This document shows, one piece after another, positions 16,420 to 25,856 of a stretch of DNA of 64,000 nucleotides. The notes under the pieces were generated by a model. That model searched no databases, had not been told where the DNA came from, and saw only the letters and a list, made by a program, of their open reading frames with translations. A program made the position numbers and the translations under genes. The stretch lies in the NCBI GenBank assembly GCA_023435895.1, contig JAEZLH010000017.1, positions 434,001 to 498,000 on the forward strand, written 5' to 3'. The DNA comes from Bacillota bacterium (GTDB lineage Bacteria; Bacillota; Clostridia; Lachnospirales; Lachnospiraceae). Position 1 is the stretch's first letter, and every line of letters begins with the position of its first letter.

Positions 16420-17778
16420 ATGAAAATGTGGAGAAAAGTGCTGGCAATAGGTATAGCGGCAACTATGTCACTTTCACTTGTGGCATGTGGTTCTAAGGGG
16501 GACACAAAAAATACAAGTGGTGAAACAACACCAACAACAACTACTACAAAAGCACCGGATGATACGAAAAAAGATATTACATTATCATTTATGGCAAGTC
16601 AGGACTGGGTACAGGATGCTGAGATAGAGTTGGGTAAGAAATTTACAGAGCAAACAGGTATTAAGATTGATTACCAGATCGTACCATCAGATCAATATAG
16701 CAGTTTATTAATGACAAAGCTTAATACCGGCGAATGTGCAGACCTTTTTGGTGGACAAAGCGGTAAATTTGATATTGTAACTCAATTTAATGTTGAGAAA
16801 AATGCAGTTGATTTATCCGGTGAAAGCTGGGCAAAGGACATTGATCCCTTAGCAGCTGAGGAACTTTCCGTAAACGGGAAAATGTATGGACAGCCTACAC
16901 AGGATGTATCCGCAGTATGGGCAGTTGCATATAACAAAAAAATATTCAGCGAATTAGGGTTATCAATTCCTAAAAATTATGCAGAGTTTAAAGAGATCTG
17001 CGATAAAATTCTTGCTGCAAAAAAGACTCCTATTTATGAGTGTGTTTCTGACGGATGGCATCATGTTCTTTGGTTCCCGGAAACAGCTGTAGAAGCAGAA
17101 GTGGCTACTCCTGGACTTTTTGACAAACTCAACAACAATGAAACAACTTTGGCACAGGATCCTACGATGAAAACAATCTTAACTCAGGTAAAAGAGATGG
17201 TTGACAAAGGATACTGGGGAGATAACTACATGTCAAATACCTATGCGGATTCCGCTAAGAATATCGCATCCGGTGATTATGTAATGACCATTGCAAACCA
17301 AGGCTTTGGCGCTGAAGTAAATAAGGTTGACCCTAAATTTAACATTGATGACATCGGTTATTTTGTAATGCCTTTGGCTGATAATCAGACCTTGAATGTT
17401 AACCCTTCCGGTCCTTCCCGTTTTATCTTTTCGGGATCAAAGAATGTTGATGCAGCGAAGAAATATTTGGAGTTTATGGCTTCTGCAGATAGCCTGAAGT
17501 ATATGACGGATAATGTTCCAAAATTCAATAAATTACCTTATATTAGTGCTCCATCAAAGTATACAGACACCATTAAAGATTTCTATAATAGATATCCGAA
17601 TCAAAAAACTGTACTGCAAACTGCTGTTAAATACGTAAATCCTCAGTGGATGGATATTGGTAAAAATATGTCAGCATTGCTGTTAGGTGAAATGAAACCG
17701 GATGAGGTTTTAGCTGCCATTGATAAAACCAGATCTGAGCAGGCTAAAGCTGCGAAAGATGCTGCTTGGTCTAAGTAG
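16420..17778 (+). CDS. ABC sugar importer, substrate-binding lipoprotein
   Basis: The protein has 452 residues. The signal peptide ends in the lipobox SLVACG (Cys near residue 23), so the mature protein is a lipid-anchored binding protein on the outer face of the membrane. A Thr-rich spacer follows, then a family-1 extracellular solute-binding fold (ITLSFMASQDWVQDAEIELGKKF and WAVAYNKKIFSELGL). It should capture an oligosaccharide for the two permeases downstream. No ATPase gene is present; such importers usually share one MsmK-like ATPase. AGGAAGG precedes the ATG. It is probably controlled by the divergent YesM/YesN pair. The ligand is not evident. Confidence 0.93.
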   Translation: MKMWRKVLAIGIAATMSLSLVACGSKGDTKNTSGETTPTTTTTKAPDDTKKDITLSFMASQDWVQDAEIELGKKFTEQTGIKIDYQIVPSDQYSSLLMTKLNTGECADLFGGQSGKFDIVTQFNVEKNAVDLSGESWAKDIDPLAAEELSVNGKMYGQPTQDVSAVWAVAYNKKIFSELGLSIPKNYAEFKEICDKILAAKKTPIYECVSDGWHHVLWFPETAVEAEVATPGLFDKLNNNETTLAQDPTMKTILTQVKEMVDKGYWGDNYMSNTYADSAKNIASGDYVMTIANQGFGAEVNKVDPKFNIDDIGYFVMPLADNQTLNVNPSGPSRFIFSGSKNVDAAKKYLEFMASADSLKYMTDNVPKFNKLPYISAPSKYTDTIKDFYNRYPNQKTVLQTAVKYVNPQWMDIGKNMSALLLGEMKPDEVLAAIDKTRSEQAKAAKDAAWSK

Positions 17779-17789
17779 TTAAAGGTAGT

Positions 17790-17827
17790 AATGAGGCTGT
17801 CTTAATTATTACTAAGACGGCCTCATT
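17790..17827 (+). terminator. Intra-operon hairpin after the binding-protein gene
   Basis: AATGAGGCTGTCTTA (17790-17804) pairs with TAAGACGGCCTCATT (17813-17827) around an 8-base loop. It lies between the binding protein and permease genes with only a weak T run, so it is likely to act as a partial terminator or 3' stabiliser, giving more binding protein than permease. Confidence 0.7.
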
Positions 17828-17851
17828 CATTGAACAGGAGGAATTTTGACT

Positions 17852-18730
17852 ATGAATAAAAAGAAAGTCTACCCTATCTATTTTGTATTCGGCGCACTTT
17901 TATTATATACTGTTTTATTTGTAATTCCCGGTCTGATGGGAATTGGATACTCATTCACGGATTGGTCCGCATATTCGGATAAATTGCATTTTGTTGGATT
18001 TGATAATTTTAAACTGGTATTTTCTTCGGATGAAGATTACATGGATATTATTGTTAATACATTGAAATTTACATTTATTACGACCATATTAAAAAATGTT
18101 TTGGGTCTTGTTTTGGCTCTATTACTTACGAAATCAATTAAGTTTTTGAATTTTCATAGAGGAATTATGTTTATGCCATCCGTTTTATCAACTTTGATTA
18201 TCGGTATGATATTTAAGTCCATCCTTGATCCGTCAGGCGGGTTGTTAAATACGTTTTTACGTTCTGTAGGACTCGGTTTTCTTGCTGGCAAATGGTTGGT
18301 TACTTCTGAACTTGCATTTGGCTCGGTCATGGCGGTTGATATCTGGAGAGGAACCGGATATATCATGACAATTTTAATCGCGGGTATTTTATCAATATCA
18401 ACCACCTATTATGAGGCTGCCAGCATTGACGGCGCCAACGGTTTTCAAAAATTCCGTTATATCACTTTCCCATTGTTGCTCCCGACTTTAGCGACTACAA
18501 CAGTTTTAAATGTAATTTACGGTCTTAAGGTATTCGATATGATTTACGCATTGACAAACGGAGGACCTGGTAAAACAACCACCGAAGTATTATACACTGC
18601 AGTATTCAAAAAATTCGGTACCGGACAATACGCGGTAGGAACTGCTCTATCCTCTGTTATGTTTTTATTTATGGTAGTAATCGGCGTATTTATGATACGA
18701 GTCATGACGAAAAATGAGGTGACTGAATAA
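17852..18730 (+). CDS. ABC sugar importer, permease (MalF/UgpA type)
   Basis: The permease has 292 residues with six predicted membrane segments and the binding-protein-dependent transport signature EAASIDGANGFQKFRYITFPLL (EAA loop) near residue 190, which docks on the ATPase. The start is taken at ATG 17852; AGGAGG at 17836-17841 lies 10 bases upstream. The TTG at 17846 is too close to the ribosome site. The next permease starts at its stop codon (TAATG overlap), so the pair is translationally coupled. It forms the membrane channel with the protein at 18730. Confidence 0.92.
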   Translation: MNKKKVYPIYFVFGALLLYTVLFVIPGLMGIGYSFTDWSAYSDKLHFVGFDNFKLVFSSDEDYMDIIVNTLKFTFITTILKNVLGLVLALLLTKSIKFLNFHRGIMFMPSVLSTLIIGMIFKSILDPSGGLLNTFLRSVGLGFLAGKWLVTSELAFGSVMAVDIWRGTGYIMTILIAGILSISTTYYEAASIDGANGFQKFRYITFPLLLPTLATTTVLNVIYGLKVFDMIYALTNGGPGKTTTEVLYTAVFKKFGTGQYAVGTALSSVMFLFMVVIGVFMIRVMTKNEVTE

Positions 18731-19551
18731 TGAATAAAAAAATATATACAATCTTGACAAATTTGATTGCCTGGTTAATATCAATTATTTCTTTGGTGCC
18801 CTTACTATTAATATTATTCAATTCATTAAAAACCAGTCTTTCAGCATCGGATATGAATCTTAAGCTGCCACATTTTCCTTTCCAGTGGAGTAATTTTTCC
18901 TTGGTTATTGCAAAAGGTAAGCTGGTACAATCTTTCATTAATAGCAGTATATATACGGTTGGCAGTGTATTTATTTGTTGCATTCTTTCCGCAATGGCAG
19001 CTTATGTGTTATCCAGAAATCGTACAAAGTTAACGAAGTTGATCTATTTCTTTATTGTTCTTGGAATTACAATGCCGGTAAACTATGTTGCATTAGTAAG
19101 AGTAATGATGATGCTTCAGTTAAATAATACAAGATTAGGAATTGTTCTGCTTTATGCTGCAATGCAAATTCCTTTTTCCGTGTTCTTATTGTACGGATTT
19201 ATTTCTAAGATACCGGTTGAGCTGGATGAAGCAGGAATAATTGATGGTTGCAGTCCAATCAGGCTTTTTGTCACAATCGTTTTCCCGTTGCTGAAACCTG
19301 CTGTGGCTACCGTAATCGTTCTGACCTTTTTAAATAACTGGAATGAATTTGTGTCACCGCTATACTTTTTGAGCAGTTCCACAAAATGGCCTATGACGTT
19401 GTCGGTGTATAACTTCTTTGGAATGTTCTTTAAAGATTGGAATCTTGTTTGTGCTGATATTGTAATGACCAGTATACCGGTAATCCTAATCTATCTCTTC
19501 GGACAGAAGTATATTGTATCAGGTATGACCTCCGGAGCAGTGAAGGGGTAA
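18730..19551 (+). CDS. ABC sugar importer, permease (MalG/UgpE type)
   Basis: The permease has 273 residues with six predicted membrane segments and the EAA loop ELDEAGIIDGCSPIRLFVTIVFPLL near residue 160. The length and C-terminal location of the loop are typical of MalG-type partners. Its ATG shares one base with the stop of the preceding permease. It should complete the heterodimeric channel with that protein. A strong terminator follows 60 bp downstream, yet the GH31 gene begins 50 bp after it, so readthrough or a separate promoter serves the glycosidase. Confidence 0.92.
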   Translation: MNKKIYTILTNLIAWLISIISLVPLLLILFNSLKTSLSASDMNLKLPHFPFQWSNFSLVIAKGKLVQSFINSSIYTVGSVFICCILSAMAAYVLSRNRTKLTKLIYFFIVLGITMPVNYVALVRVMMMLQLNNTRLGIVLLYAAMQIPFSVFLLYGFISKIPVELDEAGIIDGCSPIRLFVTIVFPLLKPAVATVIVLTFLNNWNEFVSPLYFLSSSTKWPMTLSVYNFFGMFFKDWNLVCADIVMTSIPVILIYLFGQKYIVSGMTSGAVKG

Positions 19552-19610
19552 ATAAGAGTTACAGTTAGCTAATTTTATGATTAATAGATAAAGAGTTAAA
19601 AAGTATGGTG

Positions 19611-19645
19611 TTGAGGGTTCTGTTTCATAGAACCCTCAAATTTCG
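19611..19645 (+). terminator. Rho-independent terminator
   Basis: TTGAGGGTTCT (19611-19621) and AGAACCCTCAA (19629-19639) form a perfect 11-bp stem with a 7-base loop followed by ATTT. It lies after the ABC permeases and 45 bp upstream of the GH31 gene, so it probably lowers glycosidase expression relative to the importer. Confidence 0.85.
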
Positions 19646-19689
19646 TAGTATGAATGGACAATCACAGGAATTGAAGAATGGAGGATTCG

Positions 19690-22089
19690 ATGTTAAAAGT
19701 TAATGAAAGACCAATAAGAAAAATAACTTCGATTGAGCGTGTAAAAGATATGCTTATACTGCATTCCGATTATGGTATGATAAAACTTGAGCCAAAGGCA
19801 GCAAATATCGTAAGAGTAGTATATACCTTAAAGGAGTCCTTTAATGAGCAGCTGAAGCCGGGAATGATATCATATATCAATTACACGGAATGGAATTATG
19901 AAGAATCAAATAATGAAATTATTTTGAGAACGGATATGCTTCGTTTGACCGTAAATAAAACAACCGCATCAATTAAGTACTTTGATCAAACAGGAAAACT
20001 TCTTTTGGCAGAAAGAGATTATGAAAGTAAGAACTTAGAGGAGTTTGATTCCTTCAAGACGGTGATTGATGAAAATACTAAGATTGAAAAGGTAGTAACC
20101 CCGGATGGAATTAAAGAGGTATTAAAGGATGCTTCAAAAGTATTTGATAAAAAACTATACAGAACCAGACTATTTCTGGAGTGGCAGAAGGACGAAGCAC
20201 TGTATGGGCTTGGACAGCATGAGGAAGGCTATCTGAATCTTCGTGGGACAACAGCTTTCTTGCATCAGGCAAACAAAAAGATTGCTATACCATTCTTACT
20301 ATCTAGCCTGGGATATGGGTTATTGGTGGATACTTATTCACCTATGATTTTTAATGATACGAATTTTGGCTCCTATCTGTATACTCAGGCTGATGAAGAG
20401 ATGGATTTTTACTTTATTCATGGCGGTAACATGGACGGAGTAATCAAAGGATATCGCTATCTGACCGGTAAAGCAGCTATGTTGCCGAAATGGGCCTTTG
20501 GGTTTGTTCAGTCTCAAGAACGGTATGAGAGTGCAGATGAAATGATTAATCTGGTTAAGGAATATAGAAACAGGGAAATTGGTCTTGATTGCATTGTACT
20601 CGATTGGTGTTCCTGGGAAGGGGAGCTATGGGGGCAAAAGACCTTTGATCAGGAACGATTTAAGAATCCAAGTTCTATGATGGAGAAGCTTCATGAAGAC
20701 CATGCAAACTTAATGATATCCATATGGCCGAATATGAGTAGTGACAGTGATAACTACAAGGAGTTCAATGAGAAGAAGCTCCTTTTACCAGGCAGCAGCA
20801 TTTATAACGCTTATAATAAAGAAGGAAGAGCACTCTATTGGAAGCAGGCAAATGAGGGATTGTTTTCTCATGGAATTGATGCTTGGTGGTGCGATTCAAA
20901 TGAACCGTTCACACCGGAGTGGAATCATATGGGAGAGCCCGAGGCGAGTACTATGTATCATGAGTTTTATGATACCTCCAGCCAGTATATACCCGCCGAA
21001 TTAACCAATTCTTATGGTTTGTACCATGCAAGAGCTATATATGAAGGTCAGAGGGAAGTCACGGAGGAAAAGAGGGTTGTCAATCTAACCAGGAATGGCT
21101 ATACCGGTCAGCAAAGGTACGGTGCTATTCTTTGGTCAGGTGATATATCTGCTACTTGGAGAACCCTTGAGAGACAAATTGCAGCAGGTCTTAATTTCTG
21201 TGCTAGCGGTATTCCTTACTGGACATTGGATATTGGCGCCTTTTTTGTGAAGAAGGGGGTACAGTGGTTCTGGAACGGAGATTATGAGCAGGGATATGAT
21301 GATCTTGGTTATCGTGAATTATTTACAAGATGGTTCCAATATGGATGCTTTCTTCCAGTATTTCGAAGCCACGGAACTGATTTCAGACGGGAACTATGGA
21401 ACTTTGGTGAGAAAGAAGATCCATTTTATAAGGCATTAATTAAAATAAATCATTTGAGATACGAGTTGATGCCCTATATCTATTCCATAGCAGCAAGAGT
21501 ATGGAAGGACGATTATACTATGCTTCGTATGCTTGCCTTTGATTTTGCGAATGATTCAACTGCTAGAGAAATTAAGGATCAGTTCCTGTTTGGCGATTGT
21601 CTGATGGTTTGTCCTGTAACTCAGCCGATGTATTATGAAAAAGGATCAAGCCCGATAGAAGGTTCCTCGAAATCCCGCAAGGTTTATCTTCCGGAGGGAG
21701 CAGATTGGTATGATTTCTGGACGAATCAATACTATACTGGAGGACAGACAATCATAGCTGAGGCTCCAATTGATATTATCCCGTTATTTGTTAAGGCAGG
21801 CAGTATCTTGCCAATGAGTGAATTTATGAATTATGTGGATGAGATAGCGGATGCTCCGATTGAGGTACGTGTTTATTCCGGCAAGGATGCTGAATTTGAA
21901 CTTTATGAGGATGAAGGTAATAGCTATCGCTATGAGAATGGGGAATATGCAATTACAAAGTTGAGCTGGGTTAAAGAACAGCAAAAGCTTGTTGTGGGAG
22001 ATACGTTAGGGAGCTACCAGGGAATGGTGAAGGAGAGGGAATATAAGATAAATATCATTAAAAGTTTCTCTGGTGTAGATAGTGAATAA
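19690..22089 (+). CDS. GH31 family glycosidase (alpha-xylosidase or alpha-glucosidase), cytoplasmic
   Basis: The enzyme has 799 residues with an N-terminal beta-sandwich (about 1-240), the (beta/alpha)8 catalytic domain (about 250-590) and C-terminal beta domains. The likely nucleophile is D402 in DAWWCDSNEP and the acid/base D485 in WSGDISATW, both placed as in GH31. There is no signal peptide, so it acts on imported oligosaccharides. Position after an ABC importer and before an alpha-fucosidase makes alpha-xylosidase action on xyloglucan fragments plausible, but alpha-glucosidase or alpha-galactosidase activity also occurs in GH31. The ATG at 19690 has GGAGG upstream; the in-frame ATG at 19678 overlaps that site. 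Confidence 0.9.
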   Translation: MLKVNERPIRKITSIERVKDMLILHSDYGMIKLEPKAANIVRVVYTLKESFNEQLKPGMISYINYTEWNYEESNNEIILRTDMLRLTVNKTTASIKYFDQTGKLLLAERDYESKNLEEFDSFKTVIDENTKIEKVVTPDGIKEVLKDASKVFDKKLYRTRLFLEWQKDEALYGLGQHEEGYLNLRGTTAFLHQANKKIAIPFLLSSLGYGLLVDTYSPMIFNDTNFGSYLYTQADEEMDFYFIHGGNMDGVIKGYRYLTGKAAMLPKWAFGFVQSQERYESADEMINLVKEYRNREIGLDCIVLDWCSWEGELWGQKTFDQERFKNPSSMMEKLHEDHANLMISIWPNMSSDSDNYKEFNEKKLLLPGSSIYNAYNKEGRALYWKQANEGLFSHGIDAWWCDSNEPFTPEWNHMGEPEASTMYHEFYDTSSQYIPAELTNSYGLYHARAIYEGQREVTEEKRVVNLTRNGYTGQQRYGAILWSGDISATWRTLERQIAAGLNFCASGIPYWTLDIGAFFVKKGVQWFWNGDYEQGYDDLGYRELFTRWFQYGCFLPVFRSHGTDFRRELWNFGEKEDPFYKALIKINHLRYELMPYIYSIAARVWKDDYTMLRMLAFDFANDSTAREIKDQFLFGDCLMVCPVTQPMYYEKGSSPIEGSSKSRKVYLPEGADWYDFWTNQYYTGGQTIIAEAPIDIIPLFVKAGSILPMSEFMNYVDEIADAPIEVRVYSGKDAEFELYEDEGNSYRYENGEYAITKLSWVKEQQKLVVGDTLGSYQGMVKEREYKINIIKSFSGVDSE

Positions 22090-22181
22090 CAATAGTAAAA
22101 AGTTCACTGGAATATAACGGTTAATAACAGAAAATCCCCTATGAACTAAGAGCATTCAAACAAATAGTAAAAAGATACCAT

Positions 22182-22234
22182 AGAGGGTTTACACGGAGTG
22201 GCTAATAAGACATGCACGTGTGAACCCTCTTTTA
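22182..22234. terminator. Two-way terminator between convergent genes
   Basis: AGAGGGTTTACACG (22182-22195) pairs with CGTGTGAACCCTCT (22217-22230), one mismatch, followed by TTTTATTT. It separates the GH31 gene from the convergent AraC regulator gene and could serve both. Confidence 0.8.
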
Positions 22235-22254
22235 TTTGAGTCAGAAAACCGATT

Positions 22255-23166
22255 TTATTCTGACACTTCCCGTTCCTTATGCTTTTCTATTTGAAGTTTC
22301 CTGTATTCAGAGGGGGTACAATTTTTGATTCGTTTAAAAATTTTAATAAAATAACTGAAATTATCAAAACCAACCTCCAAACCAGCTTCCATGATACTTA
22401 TGTTTGATGTTTCAATCAGAGCTGCAGCTCGTTCCGTCCTATAGCTGTTGATATAGTCAACCGCCGTAATGCCGGTAACCTTTTTAAAGAACCTGCAAAA
22501 ATAATGACGATTCATATTTAGCCTTGCTGCCAGATCGTCAATGGTAATTTTACTCTGATAGTGTTCCTGTATATATTGGACTACTATTTTCATCCGTTCA
22601 ACGCTTTCTGTCAAAGGAATAGTCCCTTTTTCATTAATCGAATAGGCTCCATTGGTTAATACTAACGAAAATAAGAGTAAAAGCCGTCCCTTCACAGCAA
22701 GATGGAAACCATACTCTCTTTTATAGAGTCCGGTACAAATCTCATTTAAATGATATAAAAGCTCCTTTTCCCAAAGGCTTTCTCCCAAATAACAGCTTTT
22801 AATAATAACTTTATTCATTTTAATATCTTTCAGATATTCAATGCATCTGTCAGAAAAGTCAACTAAGTCCTCAAGCTCAAAGACAATTGCATCATAACTA
22901 CAGGGGTGCTCATTGATGGATAAACCGGAATGAAGTCTTCCACCATTGATAAAGATAGCTTGCCCTTTCTTCAATTCGTAGCATTCATCATCAATTTGAA
23001 AAAGTGCGCTCCCCTTTGTCATATAGATGATTTCAAATTCCTTATGCCAGTGATAAGGAAGAATTTGAGTGGATTGCAGGTCGGTAATTCGATAAAAACC
23101 AATGGGAAACAAAGATTCTCCACGAATCGCTTTTTCTTTATAGAGTTCTTTTTGATAATTTTCCAT
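22255..23166 (-). CDS. AraC-family transcription regulator with cupin sensor domain
   Basis: The regulator has 303 residues: an N-terminal cupin-like sugar-binding barrel (about 15-130; LPYHWHKEFEIIYMTKGSALFQID and GQAIFINGGRLHSG) and a C-terminal pair of AraC helix-turn-helix motifs (about 195-295; LNMNRHYFCRFFKKVTG and GFDNFSYFIKIFKRI). It is divergent from the GH29 fucosidase gene, with a 340-bp AT-rich spacer between the starts, and so probably activates it in response to a sugar. The ATG at 23166 has GAGGTG upstream and is preferred to the TTG at 23178. Family firm; the inducer is unknown. Confidence 0.9.
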   Translation of the reverse strand: MENYQKELYKEKAIRGESLFPIGFYRITDLQSTQILPYHWHKEFEIIYMTKGSALFQIDDECYELKKGQAIFINGGRLHSGLSINEHPCSYDAIVFELEDLVDFSDRCIEYLKDIKMNKVIIKSCYLGESLWEKELLYHLNEICTGLYKREYGFHLAVKGRLLLLFSLVLTNGAYSINEKGTIPLTESVERMKIVVQYIQEHYQSKITIDDLAARLNMNRHYFCRFFKKVTGITAVDYINSYRTERAAALIETSNISIMEAGLEVGFDNFSYFIKIFKRIKNCTPSEYRKLQIEKHKEREVSE

Positions 23167-23178
23167 ACAACACCTCAA

Positions 23179-23506
23179 AAGTCAATATAGTATTATATAT
23201 AGTCATAAATGAGCAAGAATATAATCATGAAAATCAATATAATTATATTATAAACGATTTAATTATATTAAGCCAGATGAATTTGCTTCACTAATATTAT
23301 ATTAAATGTATTATATGAAATAGCGGTTAGGTGATTGTGAAAATAGAGAATTACAATTGTTGAAATATGAAAGATATAATTTTGGAGCAAAAGCTTAGCC
23401 GAAGGAGCATATGTGTGTAGGAATCCCTATGTTTTGTACATTTAATAGCAGCAATAATAATGTTTGGCAATCACCTAAAAAAGGGATATAAGCGAGGAGA
23501 ATAATC
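23179..23506. other. Divergent control region between AraC regulator and fucosidase genes
   Basis: This is a very AT-rich stretch with several overlapping TATAAT-like boxes (for example around 23240-23260 and 23290-23310) and short repeats of TATAATTATATTA. It must hold the promoters for the divergent AraC and GH29 genes, but no single promoter or operator stands out. A GGAG ribosome site before 23507 is clear. Confidence 0.45.
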
Positions 23507-25516
23507 ATGAGTCAAGACTTTAATGAAAGCCCATGGGTAGTGACCTTTTCACCAAAGGATACGTTGGAAGAGAGGCTTAGAAAAGCTGCTCATGTCAAAC
23601 CAAGCGATGCTCAGCTTGCATGGATGGAAAAGGAATACATTGGATTTATACATTTTGGACCCAATACGTTCAGCGGTAGACAATGGGGAACAGGGAGTGA
23701 AGATCCTACCAATTTTAATCCTAAAGACATTGATCCGGCGCAATGGATAAAGGTATGTTCTGAAGCAGGGATGAAAATGGCGATACACACGTTAAAACAC
23801 CATGATGGCTTTTGCCAATGGTTTACCGATACTACAGATTTTTCTACGAAGAACTCTCCGGTAAAGCAAGACATTGCACAGCTGCTGCAAAAAAGCTGCG
23901 AGAGCAATCAAATTGAACTTGGAGTTTATCTTTCTCCATGGGATATGCATCAGAGAGATCTTGGGATGTGGAATACCGCAGAGTACAACACATACTTTCT
24001 AGCTCAACTGAAAGAACTGCTGACTCAATATGGCGGTGTGAATGAAGTATGGTTTGATGGTGCCTGTGGTGACTATGAGATATGGAAACAAGTTCCCACC
24101 TACAAGCCAGAGGATTGGTATGATTATATTGAGTCGGTGCAACCAAATGCAGTATTTAGAATGTATGATCCATATATGTTCGCATCGGAGGAGAAATGGG
24201 AGGAAATCAAGTCAGGTAATGCGAAGCTTGAGTGGAGAGGAAAAGCAGTACGTTGGGTTGGAAATGAAGAGGGTAATAGTAGGACCAATGAATGGAGTGT
24301 ACAGCCGGTATTTGATAGGATGATAGCTGAAAATGCTACCTTTCAGGATTTGGGGGAGGAAAAATACTATCAAAATGCGGTTGGTGCTATTTGGTATCCT
24401 GTTGAAGTGAATACTACAATATTAAATCAGTGGTTTTGGAATCCGGATACATCAAAAGTAAAAAGTCTAAGCAAGTTAATTGATACCTATTATAATTCTA
24501 TCGGCAATAACGGTGTATTGCTTCTTAATGTAAGTCCTAACAGAAGTGGAGTAGTGCCCGAAGAACAGATACAAGCCCTTATGTTGCTGAAAGAATTCAT
24601 TTATCGGACATTTGGCACAAATCAGGCAGCATCAGCGAACGTTATTGCAAGCAGTGAAACTTCGGATCATAAAGCAACAGCCATATTAGGTAATGATAAG
24701 ATGGCATATTGGACTACGGATGGAGTATGGGACATTAATAACAGCAAGGCTTCCATTACTGTTGATTTAGGAGAAAGCAAGACGTTTGATAATGTCATGT
24801 TACAGGAGTATGTTAGAGAAGGGCAAAGAATTGCAGAATGGAACTTTGAATTTTGGAATGGGCTGGAGTGGAAGGAATTAGTTCATTATAAAACCATAGG
24901 CTATAAGAATATTAAACGTTTCGAACAAATCACAACGGATCGGGTTCGATTTAATATTTTAAGAAGCTGGGATAATCCAATGATCAGTAATTTCGGGCTT
25001 TATCTGAGCGATATTCCAGAAGATGTGAATGATGTAAAGAATAGCATACAGACAGGATTTGAGCCAGTGTGTATCGATAATGAACAACTCATTAATGGAT
25101 TGGAGTATAAGTATTATACAGGAGGCATCCAGACCGCAGCTTTGATTGAAGCTACCTCCATAATAAAGTATGAAAAAAAAGGAATACTTGAAACAATCAA
25201 TTTAAGTCCTGCTGAAGTTCCTTTAGGTTATTCATTTTCTTATGAGGGGTATCTTAATGTTCCGGCGGATGGTGTTTATACTTTTCGGTTGGAAAGTACC
25301 AATGGAAGCGTATTGTTGCTTGGCGGAAAACTACTCGTTGACAATGATGAACCTCATGATTTGAAAGCGGAAGAGACAATGATTGAGCTAAAGTTAGGGT
25401 ACTATCCGGTTAAAGTGTTATATACCAGCTTCAGACAAGCCGGAGAACTAAAAGTCAGCTGGAGCGGTCCTGGGTTTGAGATGGAAGAAATGAAAGCGGA
25501 ATACCTCTATCACTAA
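23507..25516 (+). CDS. GH29 alpha-L-fucosidase with C-terminal carbohydrate-binding domains, cytoplasmic
   Basis: The protein has 669 residues. The GH29 catalytic domain spans about 25-365, with the early motifs EYIGFIHFGPNTFSGRQWG and HTLKHHDGFCQW and the nucleophile D184 in EVWFDGA. A discoidin-like (F5/8 type C) domain follows at about 375-505 (KTFDNVMLQEYVREGQRI) and a PA14-like beta domain at about 545-665 (PADGVYTFRLESTNGS). There is no signal peptide, so it should release L-fucose from imported oligosaccharides. L-fucose can then enter the 1,2-propanediol route of the microcompartment operon. The family is firm; linkage specificity is unknown. Confidence 0.92.
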   Translation: MSQDFNESPWVVTFSPKDTLEERLRKAAHVKPSDAQLAWMEKEYIGFIHFGPNTFSGRQWGTGSEDPTNFNPKDIDPAQWIKVCSEAGMKMAIHTLKHHDGFCQWFTDTTDFSTKNSPVKQDIAQLLQKSCESNQIELGVYLSPWDMHQRDLGMWNTAEYNTYFLAQLKELLTQYGGVNEVWFDGACGDYEIWKQVPTYKPEDWYDYIESVQPNAVFRMYDPYMFASEEKWEEIKSGNAKLEWRGKAVRWVGNEEGNSRTNEWSVQPVFDRMIAENATFQDLGEEKYYQNAVGAIWYPVEVNTTILNQWFWNPDTSKVKSLSKLIDTYYNSIGNNGVLLLNVSPNRSGVVPEEQIQALMLLKEFIYRTFGTNQAASANVIASSETSDHKATAILGNDKMAYWTTDGVWDINNSKASITVDLGESKTFDNVMLQEYVREGQRIAEWNFEFWNGLEWKELVHYKTIGYKNIKRFEQITTDRVRFNILRSWDNPMISNFGLYLSDIPEDVNDVKNSIQTGFEPVCIDNEQLINGLEYKYYTGGIQTAALIEATSIIKYEKKGILETINLSPAEVPLGYSFSYEGYLNVPADGVYTFRLESTNGSVLLLGGKLLVDNDEPHDLKAEETMIELKLGYYPVKVLYTSFRQAGELKVSWSGPGFEMEEMKAEYLYH

Positions 25517-25665
25517 GTTCTTTTGCTTTGTGAATCTCAATATTAAAAATCAGCAAAATCATATATCAGAACACCTGACAGTGAGTAAGAGATTATGATT
25601 ATATAGCAATGCAATAGTACCGCAATAATCTCATCCGTTATACCTTAGATAAAGAAATAAATACG

Positions 25666-25803
25666 CATAATGAGGGTGTTACAAAATCAAATCATCCTTC
25701 GAAATTGAAATAAAGCTTACACACTTTATAGCATTTCCTTTTAAAAAGTGTATAAATTATTTCGAACTTCTTACAGATTTGATTTTGCAACACCCTCATT
25801 ATG
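25666..25803. repeat. 138-bp nested inverted repeat sharing a core with the 11855 hairpin
   Basis: The 28-base outer arms 25666-25693 and 25776-25803 are inverted with one mismatch; inner arms (CCTTCGAA with TTCGAACTT, ACACTTT with AAAAGTGT) extend the fold. The outer core GAGGGTGTTACAAA matches the arms of 11855-11928. It lies between convergent genes and may be a terminator, a miniature mobile element, or both. The rest of the 340-bp gap (25517-25856) is empty. Confidence 0.75.
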
Positions 25804-25856
25804 TAAATTAGACGGGGAGTAGATCTTCGATTTATAGCGAAACATCTACGATATCA

